Source of the DNA: Callipepla californica brunnescens
Lineage: Eukaryota; Chordata; Aves; Galliformes; Odontophoridae
Reading direction: 5' to 3'
DNA length: 64,000 nt
Assembly: GCA_023055505.1 (NCBI GenBank)
Contig: JALIRH010000006.1
Coordinates: forward strand, 23,099,105-23,163,104
Numbering within the stretch: the first letter of the stretch is position 1; each line of letters begins with the position of its first letter. The notes under the pieces were generated by a model. The model worked only from the letters and a program-made list of their open reading frames with translations. It did no database searches and was not told the DNA's origin. Of this stretch, positions 49,720 to 61,455 are shown piece after piece. Position numbers and translations under genes: made by a program.

Positions 49720-51740
49720 ACCTTTTTTATCAAGAAAAATCCTCTTATTTGGAGTGCGGAGATGGTATGAAAAAATTCACAGAAATGTTGACAAGGTAAA
49801 ATGTAGAATAAATTTATGAAATATGTTGGAAGTAATAAGGAATTGTAGACTGTCTTCATTACAGATACTCTAATTCTTAAAATATTTAGATGTGTTTTCA
49901 TTTCCTCATCACTCATTCTCTAAAATATCAGAAATGAAATAGAAAATAGTAAAAACTCTCTTCTAGTTAGTTCCAGCAAACAGGCCTATCAAGTCTGAGA
50001 TCTGAAAGGCTTTCAATCGCTACCCTTTCCAAACCTTGATTCCACTATATGGGAAATAAAAATAGGGAATCTGATGGAATTAAAAGCTCCGTAACAGAGG
50101 AAATATTTTAAGTGTGTGTATACAGTAAATGCTTCAAAATCATCCTTTGTCCTTTGGGTTTCATGCTGGCATACAGTGAAAGACTCAACAGAAAGAAGTG
50201 AGAAGATGTTCTTGTCTATTCAAAATTATGTATTTTTCTAACAGAGATGCTTCAGCTAACCTAAAATATTGTTTTTCTGTTTTGCAGGTGAAAAACAAAA
50301 AATAAAATTATAGACAGTAAGGGAAATTCCAATTTATAAAGTAATAACTGGGATGAGTGCCACTGCTTTCCATTTTGTAGCAACAAAGATGACACTCTCA
50401 AATGGCATACTCTTAAAAACAGCTTTTATGCATACAGGACTTCCTTTCTGGCACTCCAGCTCCCACTAAATATAGAAACTGAAAAATTAAGCTTGTAGTC
50501 TTTTTTTGAAACGAACTCCTGTCACACGAATAATTCATGAATCTTTCTGGACAGATGGAAGTAGAAAACAAAAACTTTCTTTGGCTCCACAAAATGAGCT
50601 TTGGAACATGAGTCGCTGGGCAGTTTTCTGGAAAACTCACAAAGAAGGTCTATGCATGTTTTGGGAGAAAAGAAGATCAAACATTGAGCACACTCCCCCA
50701 GTGGCTGAAAGAAAATTACTGTTGCTTAAGAAAAGGAATAATACGAACAACTTGATAACAGGAGTTTCACCTTACGTATATCTCAGTGGTAATTATTATG
50801 CTTCATTGTTTATACTGTTCCACAATAATTAAAACTCTTCTTGAATTTCAAGTGCTGGTAGAGAAATTTTACCCACAGTTTAGAGATTATAACTACAGAA
50901 CTGAATTATCTGAATATTCAATGGAATTGGGAAAGATTGAAATCTCTGTTAATTCAGAAACAAAATGTGAAAATTTTAACTATTCCAAATTTACTTATCT
51001 TTTTGTCACCAGACAATCTATGCTCACCTGAGAGAATCCCCTCCACAGTCTTTGTCAAATCAATGTATTTCCTTTTATCTAATTAATTGAACTGACATTT
51101 TCAACCTGAGAAAAAGAATGTCCAACGAAAATTTCCCATCTCAAAGAACTATCTCTAGTCTAATGTAGGAAAAAAAAAAGCACATGATGACACAGGTAGT
51201 ATCTAAGTAACTCATACTACCTTGATAAATTTTTCCTGTAGTGACAAAAATAAACACCTGAGATACTACTGAAAGTGAAGGAATAGTTATATAGAAACAT
51301 ATCCATGTTATACAAGAAACATAAGCAAAATAGAGGTTTGATGTCAGGAATTGTTGAAATAACTTCATTGTTAAAAGAATTTAAATGTTGAAGCAGTTCT
51401 CTTAGCGTTTTGGAAGATCAAGAAAATTTCCATTTAAGATTAATTAAACACATAAAACTCTGATTTGTGCCCAACCCCATCCAACTGGGAAACATCTGGC
51501 TTTGAGATATTAGAGATCATAACTGTGCTAATAGACAGAAGATCCTGAAAGCAGTGAGGATTATTTAACATTTGTCTCTACAAAGAATATGAATTGTCTT
51601 TTCTTAATGATATTTCTGCTTCAGAAGTTTACAAAAAAAAAGTTTGAACAGATAAAAAACAAGAAAGTTTAGTACATATACAGAACTTCTTTGAAATTCT
51701 TCAGCTTCCAAGGATAATTTTTTTCATTAAGCTACAAGCA

Positions 51741-51761
51741 AAAATAAATAAATAAATAAAA
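51741..51761. repeat. (AAAT)n microsatellite
   Basis: About five AAAT units, similar to the run at 2041. Confidence 0.85.
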
Positions 51762-54452
51762 TGCCCCAAATGTAAAAATCAAGATTAAACAACCAATCAC
51801 AAAATATTTTGCAGCTAAAGACTAGAAAGCTTCTACATATTGCAGACTGCTGAGGCCTTCTCAGGGCAATAACAAAAATTTCACACCATTTTAGTCCAAA
51901 CTAGTTTGTAGTGAAATTAATCTCAGGAAGTCTGCGGACTTCTGAAGGTTTCAGAAATTGTTTTCTGTTCACATTTACGTGTAATCTTTACAGACATTTT
52001 TTATCCATGCTTCAGCACAGTCACTCTGTTATGATCTGTCTTAGGACTAATATGAACTTATCTTTTGGTGCAAATATTCTTTATGCAGATTGTACAATAG
52101 AGAACTGAGAAGTTTTATATCCTTTTATTGCTTAATGCTTCATAATATGGAACAAAGATTTTTTATTGTATTTAGGAGATGCTGATACAAAGAAAAGGAT
52201 AAGGAAGCAAATGAATACATCTTTAACAGTTGTGGTAATTTATAAAAGGACAAAGGATATCAACGTTTGTTTCATTGGGTTTTGCTAACTAACAAGTTTT
52301 GGTGAAATTATTTTGTTTCCTCTTAAGAGTCTTTTCTCCTATACTGTTACTGCAAATTCTGTGCAAGAAAAATGTCATTTATCTTCCATAACCTCTTCAA
52401 CATTTAGAATTTAAATGATTATTAAGGTAAAAATTAATTAACTTGTCATAGTTTCAAAGCATTCTGTACTATATTGTAATTTTCCAGATGCTTCTGCCAG
52501 TATCGTCTGAAGCTTAATCCTGTCTATATTATAGAAGAAGTTAAAGAATTCTTGTAGACAAGTACGGCTCTGCTCTGGGATGGTTTGAGTAGCATATTCT
52601 CACATGGTGCCACTATTTAATACCTGAGTTTTACAATTATTAAGAAATTATTGCTGTATGTTGTTATCACTTTTTGAAAACTAATGTCTGGACAAAGAAA
52701 GTATATATTTCCAGATCAGTCTGAAATGATTTTTCAGTTTCAATTCTTCTGCTTTTTCTTTTGCGGAATGTATTGGCAAAATTGTTGTTTTGAACCTCCT
52801 CAATAATTTTCAAACCAATTATTAGGTCTGTAATTTTCTTCTACTAATTTGTTGTTGTTTTCTAAATAACTCCTGCTTTTTGAGTCAATAGTTGATGGGA
52901 TAGTAGTGCTGCATACTAGGCTAATATTGCACTCCACTAAAACCATGTTTGCCTTTTGTGACATGATATTTATTGCCAATGGGCATGCATTTCAAAGTGC
53001 CTTAATGAAATTAATAAAACTGGTATTAAGTCAGTCCCAGAGAGCTCGCTACATAGTGCCCTGATCTCAACATGACAGTGTCTTCTTTGAGTCTTGGTTC
53101 AAGACAGAACTGAGAAAAAACTGAGAATGAAGAGAAAAAGGTGACTAAAGCGCATAATGGATAGGACTGGCATTTTAACAGAAGAGAGTTTTCAAAAGCA
53201 CCTCTCTGTTACTCTGCCACTTAGTATGCTGACAGTAATTGATCATGATGTAGGCCAATATTTTTGTGCTTAGGAGAGTTCTGATTGTAACGGAATATGT
53301 TGTGTAGTATACAATGATTGTATGGAGGACAGCACAGAAGATGAATAGGAAAAAGTTTAAGAAGAACATTAAAGAATGATAGTATGTCACAGCTTATCTT
53401 TTACATTTCTGACCATATGTATATCAGTAGTGAATTAACACATTCATCATGACAAATTTTTGTTTTTATTCCCAAATAGAGAATTGTAGTCTTTTTGTTG
53501 TTCATACTGTTTTAGATGTATTGTTTGCAAGAATGTTGTTCATAACCCCTCACTGTTCTTCCATCGAAGTGTATGGAATGAAAAAACATTATACCTCTAA
53601 ATCTCTAGATTTATTATACCCATTTGAAGCTTTCACCCAGGGGAATTTTCTATCAGACATCTCAAAGAAGTTCTATTTGTTCTGCCTAGTTTAGCTTTTT
53701 TCTACTTTGTGGATAAAATGAAAGACTTTTCTATTAAAAGTAATTTTCTGAAATCCTCTACAGAAGTCAAAATCAGTGGGTTTAATGATTCCTTTAGCAA
53801 CTGGCTCCTTAGGCAACAGTGTAGCAATTATAAATAATACCAGTATGTTCATCTGATGGCTTCTGATTACAGGTCAGTTCACCATTCCTTTTTTCTTTTT
53901 ATACTATTAGGCATTGGTTGTTGAGAAAGGCAGAAATATTTGTATGAGAATGTGTGTGAGAGAGTTGGTTTGCATAACAAGCTACAATACGTAACTGGAA
54001 ACATAAGACTGGAAATTAGTTTTAATAGACTTTTAGGGATGTTATGACCATCATCTCCAAAACAGATTGACACCAAGGAACTAAATCTAATTAAAATGAT
54101 TTGGTGTCATGTAAACAATTAGTTTGAAAAATCTAATTGATTTGTATAATATAAAGTGGAAGAGTGTCATAACTAAGGTTTTAAGAAATATTTTTATATT
54201 TCCATTTTTTATTTTTTTAATTCAGTTGGAAGTATCTTCAAAGGCCTTGATCTTTTGCTAAGGAGGCAGTCATAGATTGCTGGCTATTGTGCCCCCAAAT
54301 CTGGCTGACATATGAGTCACTGCTAAAAAAAACTTATTAATAAAAGGAAATCAAGGAGAAAAAAAAGCATGAAATCTATGCTCTTGAACCTACAATTATA
54401 TCATGTTTGCAGCTAAAGAAGACGCATAGATGTCCATGGTGGATGACATAAA

Positions 54453-54793
54453 CCCTTCCAGTACTTAATCATGATTATAATCAGGAGGGAGACAGACTTC
54501 TTCTGTGGTCTGATGAAGATAGGACAAGGGGGTATGTTTTTAAACTAAGAGTGGAGATTTAGATTATGTATTAGGGAAAATTTGTTCATTCAGAGTGTGA
54601 TGGAGCACTGGAATAGGCTGCTCAGAGAATTGTTGATGCCTCATCCCTGGAGGAGTCCAAGGCCAGGCTGGATGAGGGCCTGGACAACCTGGCCTAGTAG
54701 CTGGCATCTCTGCCCGTGGAAGAAAGGTTGAAACTAAATGATCTTTAAGGTCACTTCCAACCCAAGTAATTCTATGATTCTAGTATTCTATGG
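54453..54793 (+). mobile_element. CR1 LINE, 3' fragment
   Basis: Starts CCTTCCAGTACTTAA and continues GTCTGATGAAGATAGGACAA, GGCCAGGCTGGATGAGGGCC and TGGACAACCTGGCCTAGTAG. It ends CACTTCCAACCCAAGTAATT and CTATGATTCTAGTATTCTATGG. The 3' terminal repeat is well preserved, and no coding capacity remains. Confidence 0.92.
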
Positions 54794-56724
54794 TCTTGTA
54801 ATGCAAGTTTCAAATTCTACAGCATCAAACAGGCGTTGGAAAGTAAACATGAAACTTTAATGAATATAGAAACGCTAGACCTCTGTGAAGACAGAGTTTT
54901 CAGAGCATTGCACATACATGAACAAGAAGCAGTCACAGTCTGTTAGATTAAGTGATCAACATGCCATAACTTTTAGATTCTGCTTCCCATTACTGCTTAT
55001 ATCAGTAACACTCGTAACTGTGGGAGATGTCAAAGTTACATCTGTATTTCAGACACTGTCTCAAACTATCAACCAAGATGAACCATGATGATGATTGTAT
55101 TTGTCTTGGGCAGGGATATGGGTGGATTAGTTTCGTGCAATTTGCTGAAAATGGCTCAAGTGCATTGATAAGGTATGTTAGAAATGTAAAACCTACTTTA
55201 TATTATGGTAGAGAACAGAACCACGCAGATAAGTGAATGTTCAGATTGATATAGTATAGGGGAGTTCAGTTTCAAAAATCTGTAGTATAGATGAGAATTG
55301 TTTCCAATAGTTTTAGATCATCTTATTTGAAAAGCAAAGGATTTAGTAAAACAAAAGCACTTATTAAATCCTGCTGCTAAGTTCTCCTTTCTGTAACTCT
55401 TGTAAACAATGCAAATCAATGATGAAGTTGTTTCTTCAAGTTTGACTTTATTTATTTATTTAAAACCAGGTGTTATCTTTTCATTGCTGAAGGTGGTGGG
55501 GAGGAAAAAGAAATAATTTTGTTTGTCCTGGTGTCATAGTAATAGGCGCTGCAATTTCATCAGGAAAACGACTAAATAGGTTCTCTGAAAGTTTTTAAAG
55601 CCAAGCAAGGGAAGGTTTGAGGCTTTCAAAATCTGTGTGAGATAAACTGAGAAGTAATGAGTTCAGAATGATATAGGAAAAAAAAGTCATTACTTTTTAT
55701 TTCTGCAACTTTGAATCTGAAAACTATTTATTTCAATCTCAGGAAATCTTCTCCAGCCTCTCATACTCCTCTGTCTCCATAGACAAATGCTAGTTACATG
55801 CTATAGGCAATAGAAGCCACTGATAGATCTGCAGAGGCTTTTGCTTCAGTGCATGACTGAGATATGAACATTTCAGAAAGAATTCCTAAGCAGCATGGAA
55901 TTCATAGTTGAGAGTACAGATCTATTCCCTAGTTAAAGAAGGAAAGGGGGATATGTGTAGAAGTTGGAGAGTTTATGAGCTATAAACTAGAGAATATGGA
56001 TTACTTATGGTGCGTCAAATAAACTTATAAAAGCAAAAGAATAGTGTGCAAAATACATAGTTTCAGCTTTTGCTAAGTATTTTGGGAAGTAATACGTACA
56101 TCAAGTTACATTTGCTTGACAACATAGGATTTCAAGTGTGTATTGAAAAGAGATGAAGGAAATTACTGAGGAAGCATAGAATTCAGCTTCAACAGAAGCT
56201 GTCATCTGCTAAAATGAGTCCAAATTTAAGATGTAGATAATATATATTTGGAAACTCATGTTCTTCAACCAGAAGTTCAAGGTACTACTACACACAGACA
56301 GAACAAATATGAGCATTAACTAAATTCCATGTGAATACATTGTGTCTGAGCAGTGAATGAAAAGTCCAGTAAGAGTGTTACTCCTATTAGCTGGAATTCC
56401 TTTATTCTGACTTGAATTGCAGTTTCCTCTGAAGATGAAGAAAACCTGCTAAACATGTCCAGAGAGAATGCCTTGTAAAACAAATAGTTAAAATAATTGT
56501 AAACTCTTGTTTCTACATTAGAGTCCTTGCATAAAGAGACTAACTGACAAAAGCTATGGGATGTCAATAAATGCCTGAATTAAATTTGACCACTGCAGTG
56601 ATACTAAACCTGCAAAAGTGCTCTTAATAGTAGATGTTGAGCATGTTGGAGCACCTTCACAAATTTCATCAAGCTGCCAGACCCAGAAGGCACATCCTCT
56701 CTATAGGAAATTTCTGTAGGAAAA
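54794..56724. other. Gene-free interval
   Basis: AT-rich sequence with no recognised exon or transposon. Confidence 0.5.
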
Positions 56725-56922
56725 GACTTTTTAGTTCTTTGAAAAAGTGGTAATGCATTGGAACAGGCTGCTGAGGAAAGTGGTGGAGTCACTGTCCTTG
56801 GAGTGTTCTAGCATTGTGTAGAAGTGGCACTCAGGGACACAATTTAGTGGACATGGTGGTGATGGATTGACTATTGGATTAGATGATTTTAGTGGTCTTT
56901 TCAACCTTAATGTTTCTATGAA
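56725..56922 (+). mobile_element. CR1 LINE, short 3' fragment
   Basis: Carries GCATTGGAACAGGCTGCTGA (56755-56774), GTGGTGGAGTCACTGTCCTT and the subfamily-specific TTTAGTGGACATGGTGGTGA. GGTCTTTTCAACCTTAATG then leads into TTTCTATG at the 3' end. The wording marks a different CR1 subfamily from the copies at 46620 and 54453. Confidence 0.9.
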
Positions 56923-57889
56923 TCTGAAAGCTTTCTTTGTTTTAGTTTTTATTTTTTAGAAAAAAAAAAGGATGATGTTTCACATCATTATTTGAATGCC
57001 ACTGTTTTCTAGATGACTCCTTGATTAAATCGGAGACCATGTTATCTCTCCCCATGACCCGTCAGAAATAAAGAATTTGTTTACTGTAAATTGCTCACCA
57101 CTCACTCCTATGCACCATCTGCCACACTTATTCACAAAGAACTGCATTTCTAATAATAGCTCTTTTAGGAAAAATAATACAAGATGTGTCATGTACTTGC
57201 ATGGGATATATCTACAATTTTAATCTTCCTGATTTTTCTTTACACTTCCACGTTAAAAATTATTTGGTTTCAAGAAATCAATTTATTTACGTATATATAT
57301 ATTAACTTTTGTTTATTAGTCAAATTTTTGCATCATCAAAGTAAGTAAGGAGATGGGTATTAATTTGCCCCTAAATTTGCCTCAACTGAAATGATATGTA
57401 TATTTAGATTTCATTAGCAAAATAATGCCTTTTAGCAGTAATAAGATTTTCTCATGCCATATATGTGAAGTTGTATTTTAGGAACAAGGAGACAGATATA
57501 AAGAGGCAAGTTCTAGATGTGGTAGTATACCAAATGAATGCCTACAACTTATTTGCATAATGAGTGGGTACCTGGTCCTGGAGCAGGATCCAGGATGATT
57601 TAAATGCTTGTTAAAGCTAGAAATGGGAGCTGAGTTGAAATCTCAGAAAGAAATTTTCCAAAATGACAGACAGATGTTCAAAATCACTTCTTTGTAAAGG
57701 CCATGGAACAGGTCTTTGCTTGAGCAATTTTTTTGAAATGTTCTTGCTATCTATGAAGCACTTTTGAAGCCAAGAATGTACTATTTGTATGTGTTTGAGA
57801 ACTTTGAGAAGATAGTTTGCAAATGTGAAAAGCAAATCTAGAAGTCCTGTTGTCATTATTTTGATAATTCATAATGTCTCTCTTTATGC

Positions 57890-57912
57890 TTTTTTTTTTT
57901 TTTTTTTTTTTT
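57890..57912. repeat. Poly(T) run of 23
   Basis: An uninterrupted T run. Read on the minus strand it would be a poly(A), but no retrocopy or SINE is recognised upstream on that strand. Confidence 0.85.
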
Positions 57913-58049
57913 GTATGAACAAATTCAGAAAGCGATTTAGGTTTTCTTTAATAATTTGTCATTTTTAAAAATTTCCTGTTGTAAAGAAGACTGTTCTCCA
58001 AGAAGGATGACTTTCTGCAGTTATTTAAAGCCATTTCTGTTCCTTCCAG

Positions 58050-58102
58050 AGGTGGTAGCACTCAGAAAAGAGTCTGCATGAGACCTGAGGACCATCACAG
58101 AG
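58050..58102 (+). CDS. Candidate 53-bp internal exon
   Basis: A strong acceptor (CCATTTCTGTTCCTTCCAG ending at 58049) and a good donor (CAGAG followed by GTAAGC, GT at 58103-58104) bound 53 bases. One frame is open: it takes two bases from the previous exon, reads GGSTQKRVCMRPEDHHR, and leaves one base. A second frame stops at the third codon and the third at its tenth. The entry phase matches the exit phase of the candidate exon at 48975. No family was recognised. The segment is short, so chance is a serious alternative. Confidence 0.2.
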
Positions 58103-59649
58103 GTAAGCTGGCTCAGCAAGTTATTTGAGTAGTTGCTCCGTAGTCTGATCCTCCATTATTTCCAACTCCTTGGAGTTTAATTCAGGAGACTGCAACCTTG
58201 GTGAAAAATTGCCATGTAGCTTGTTTTATGTTTTAGAGTATTTTTCTAAAATTATGTAGAATTAAATGTGTATTTCTTGTTGTGCTAGAATGTGGGTAAA
58301 ATATTGTTGAGTGTGGTTGGTTATTCACTGTGACTGTATTCTCTTGGAATTATTAAAAATAACTGATCACAGTAAAATATATGCCATACAGAATACTGCT
58401 CCCCAAAATGCTTGGGAGACAGGAGGAACTGCAATATATAACAAAACAGCTTTCTAGGGACTGTGCTGCTGCCAAGCTGAGGGAGAAGTACCTAATGCAG
58501 AATTACAAACCCCCTTGCCTGACCAGGTGTAATCCTCTGAAAGATAGAGTAAGTAAAGCACTACCATCTGCATGTAGAGATATATTTAGTTACATTTGGA
58601 GAGCAATTATGAATGGACAAGGAAAAATGATGGTCCATAACAAATTAGTTCTTTTCTTAGTTCTATCTGCATTATTTCATATGAGGAACTTAGCCTCAGG
58701 TGTTTTACTTTGTTTGATGGAATGAATCAAAATAATTAAGTGTAAGTATTCATATAATGAATAAACAGTTTTTTCTTCTATACTCTATTATGTCTTCCCT
58801 AAATAATTCCAAAATTATGAATCTTTCGAGTCTGAACATGAGACACATAGAGTAAAAGATTTAAGTTACTTAATTATATTCCTAAACAAGTAAACCTAAA
58901 GTAAACCTTAGGTGAAATCTGCACCAGTACAGACTAAGAACCAACTTTGCAATTGCAATTTTCAGTTGAACTCAGACAAGTTCCTGTCCTGGTGTACTGA
59001 CTGAATTTGTTCCTATCACATTATTTTTGAATTTTTACTTTCCATTATTACCCTTTCTAATTGACTTGGTTACTATGGATTAGGAAAATGAGTTAAAATT
59101 TAACTAATCGAGCTCTGGTAGTAAAAGTGAAAAGTATAAAGAAATAGTATTATCTATTAAAGCTAGCTCATGAAAATAAAATAGCAAGTGAAAATGCATG
59201 GACCATGATCTGGTCCAATATGCCAGCAAATTTTCATTTTTAAAATTTAATACAATTGAAAATCAAAATTAAAATACACTTTTATTTCTTTTTTACTACT
59301 GTAATACTTAATCTGTGTGTTTTCCTACTTATGTTGTTAAACTTGTTTGTAGATAGCATTGGTGATCTGCAAAGGATTATCTTTCTATTTTACCAATGTA
59401 GATTACTGATAAGTAACAGCCGGTAGGACGTATTTTTAAGGTATTTGTCATCCAAGTTTTAATACACATGGAAGACAAAGAACAACCTATTAAATAATTA
59501 TCAGGGAAGTTTTACATTAAACTATGCATTCATATTTATATTTCTTTCTCTCATTCTTCATGGCGCATCAGACTTTTCAGGCCTCTCATGTTCCTGAACT
59601 TCTAAGTGGGGTCTAGGGGACTAAAGTCCCTCCCAGTGTAATAGTAGAG

Positions 59650-61230
59650 CAAGTCAAGACCATGTCATTAGGCTGAATGTATTCAGGTCTATGGGAACAG
59701 ACAGCATGCATCCCAGGGTCCTGAAGCAACTGGCTGATGTGATTGCCAAGTCCCTCTCTATCATATTTGAAAAACTGTGGCTGTTGGCTAAAGTCTCTGG
59801 TGACTGAAAAAAGGGAACTGTCACTTCCATATTCAAGAAAGGCAGAAAGGACGACCTGGGGAACTACAATCCCATAAGCTTCAGGTCTGTGCCTAGGAAG
59901 ATCATGGAAGAGATATTCTTGGAAGAGATCTTAAGGCGTGTGTGAGATGTGGAGGTGATCCATGACAGCCAGCATGTCTTCAACAAAGGCAGATTGTGCC
60001 TGACCAGTCTGGCACACAGAAGGCCAGACCAGACAGGCCTTATATGACAGACTGATATCATCAGTGGACAAAGGAAAGGCAACTGGTGTCATCAACCTGG
60101 ATTTGTGCAAGAGTTTTGACGTGGTACCATACAACATCCTTATCTCTGATTTGAAAAGACATGGATTTGGCTATTCAGTGGATAAAGGGTTAGTTGGATC
60201 GTCATAGCCAGAGATTTGTTGCCAACGTCTCTATGTCCAGATGGAGGCCAGTCAGGCCATGCACAAGTGGTGGCCCCCAAGGAGTCCATCTTGGGATCAG
60301 TGCTCTTCAATATCTTTGTCAATGTCACAGTGGGATTAAGTGTACCTTCATCAAGTTTACAGATGACACCAAGCTGAATGATGCAATTTACACAATAGAA
60401 GGGAGGGACACCACCCAGAGTCCAAGACACACTTGAAAAGTGGACGCACAAGAATCTAATCTAATTTAACAAGGCCTAGTGGAAGGTGTAGCTCTTGGAT
60501 TGAGGAAATCCCAGATGTGAACACAGACTGGAAGAATTTGAGAGCAGTCCTGTGAAGAAGGACATAGGAGTCCTGATGAATTAAATGCTGGACATGAGCC
60601 AACAGTGTGTGCTTGCAGCCCAGAAGGCCGACAGTATCCTGGGCTGCATCAAAACCAGCAGGGCAGGGGAGGTGATTGTCCCCCTCTACTCTGCCCTGGT
60701 GAGGCCACTTTGAGAGTACTGCATCCAAGCTTGGGCCCTAAGTTCAGGAACAATGTGGAACTGTTGGAGCAAGTCCAAAGGAAGTCCATGAAGGTGATCA
60801 ATCAGCTGGAGTACCTCTTCTATGTAGAAAGGTTGAGATAGTTAGGCTTGTTGAACTTGGAGAAGAAAAGGCTCTGGGGAGACCTCATTGTGACCTTCCA
60901 GTACTTGAGAGAAGCTTACAAGGAGAAGGGAGACCTACTTTTTGCAGTCTGATAAAGACAGGGCAAAGGAGAATGGTTCTAAACTAAAAGACTATAGATT
61001 TAGTTTAGATGTTATGATAAAATTTTTACTCAGAGAGTGCTGCAGTACTAGAACAGGTTCCCCAGAGATACTGTGTGCCCTGTCTCTGAAGATATTCAAG
61101 ACCAGGTTGGATGGGGCCCTGGGCAGCTTGATCTAGTGGTTGGCAACCCTGCATGTGGCAGGGGATTGGAACTAAAAGATCTCTAAATCCTCTCTAACCT
61201 TAGACACTCTGTGATGATTCTATGATTCTG
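59650..61230 (+). mobile_element. CR1 LINE, ~1.6-kb copy with degenerate reverse transcriptase
   Basis: The longest transposon in the window. It covers the C-terminal half of CR1 ORF2 and the 3' UTR. The reverse-transcriptase region is recognisable in pieces: LDLCKSFD at 60097-60120 corresponds to the motif normally read as LDFSKAFD, and KFTDDTKL at 60353-60376 to the catalytic KFADDTKL box. TSGGPQGVHLG, about 30 codons upstream of that box, corresponds to the SGVPQGSVLG motif. Frameshifts and stops break the frame many times. The 3' part has GACCTCATTGTGACCTTCCA and GGGCCCTGGGCAGCTTGATC and ends CTATGATTCTG near 61230. The element is inactive, and the 5' boundary is approximate. Confidence 0.92.
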
Positions 61231-61249
61231 TGTGTAGAATATAGCTAAA

Positions 61250-61283
61250 TAACAACAACAACAACAACAAAAAAAAAAAAAAA
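61250..61283. repeat. (AAC)n followed by poly(A)
   Basis: About seven AAC units run into about 15 A bases and then an A-rich tract with scattered G, some 20 bases after the CR1 end. CR1 elements do not normally end in poly(A), so this is probably an independent simple repeat. Confidence 0.85.
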
Positions 61284-61320
61284 GAAAAGAAAAAAAGCAA
61301 TTCAAGAACAGAAGGATACA

Positions 61321-61455
61321 TATATATGAAATTCTGATTTTTTTTTGTAACTCCTGTGTTGCATTCTCATGAAGATTCTCAAGGTCCTGTATATATGAAA
61401 TCCTAATTATTTTTCTAAGTCCAGCGTTGAATCCTTGTAAAGATTATCAAGGGAA
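61321..61455. repeat. Diverged 69-bp tandem duplication
   Basis: TATATATGAA at 61321 recurs at 61390. The two units stay alignable across GAAATTCTGATT / GAAATCCTAATT, GTGTTGCATTCTC / GCGTTGAATCCTT and AAGATTCTCAAGG / AAGATTATCAAGG. Roughly 75-80% identity by eye points to an older event than the 31-bp duplication at 49658. Confidence 0.8.

Larger units (their letters stand above)
49183..54452. other. Gene-free stretch apart from speculative exons
   Basis: No named transposon was recognised. It contains the 31-bp duplication at 49658. It also holds two further splice-bounded short segments, 49735-49795 and one starting at 50288 after TTTTTCTGTTTTGCAG, which are discussed as alternatives in the findings. 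An AAAT microsatellite lies at 51741. Confidence 0.45.
56923..59649. other. Gene-free stretch with a T run and a candidate exon
   Basis: Holds a T23 run at 57890 and the 53-bp splice-bounded segment at 58050. A 114-codon open frame at 58381-58725 has no convincing acceptor or homology. Confidence 0.45.

Noticed and set aside
50506..50832. A 108-codon plus-strand open frame
   Set aside because: No splice context, start context or homology, and it overlaps another random frame at 50786.
58381..58725. A 114-codon plus-strand open frame
   Set aside because: No pyrimidine-rich acceptor precedes it and no family is recognisable. Its length is within chance expectation.
60194..60841. Open frames of about 80 codons in the 60-61 kb region
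   Set aside because: These are remnants of the CR1 reverse transcriptase and 3' region, not host genes.
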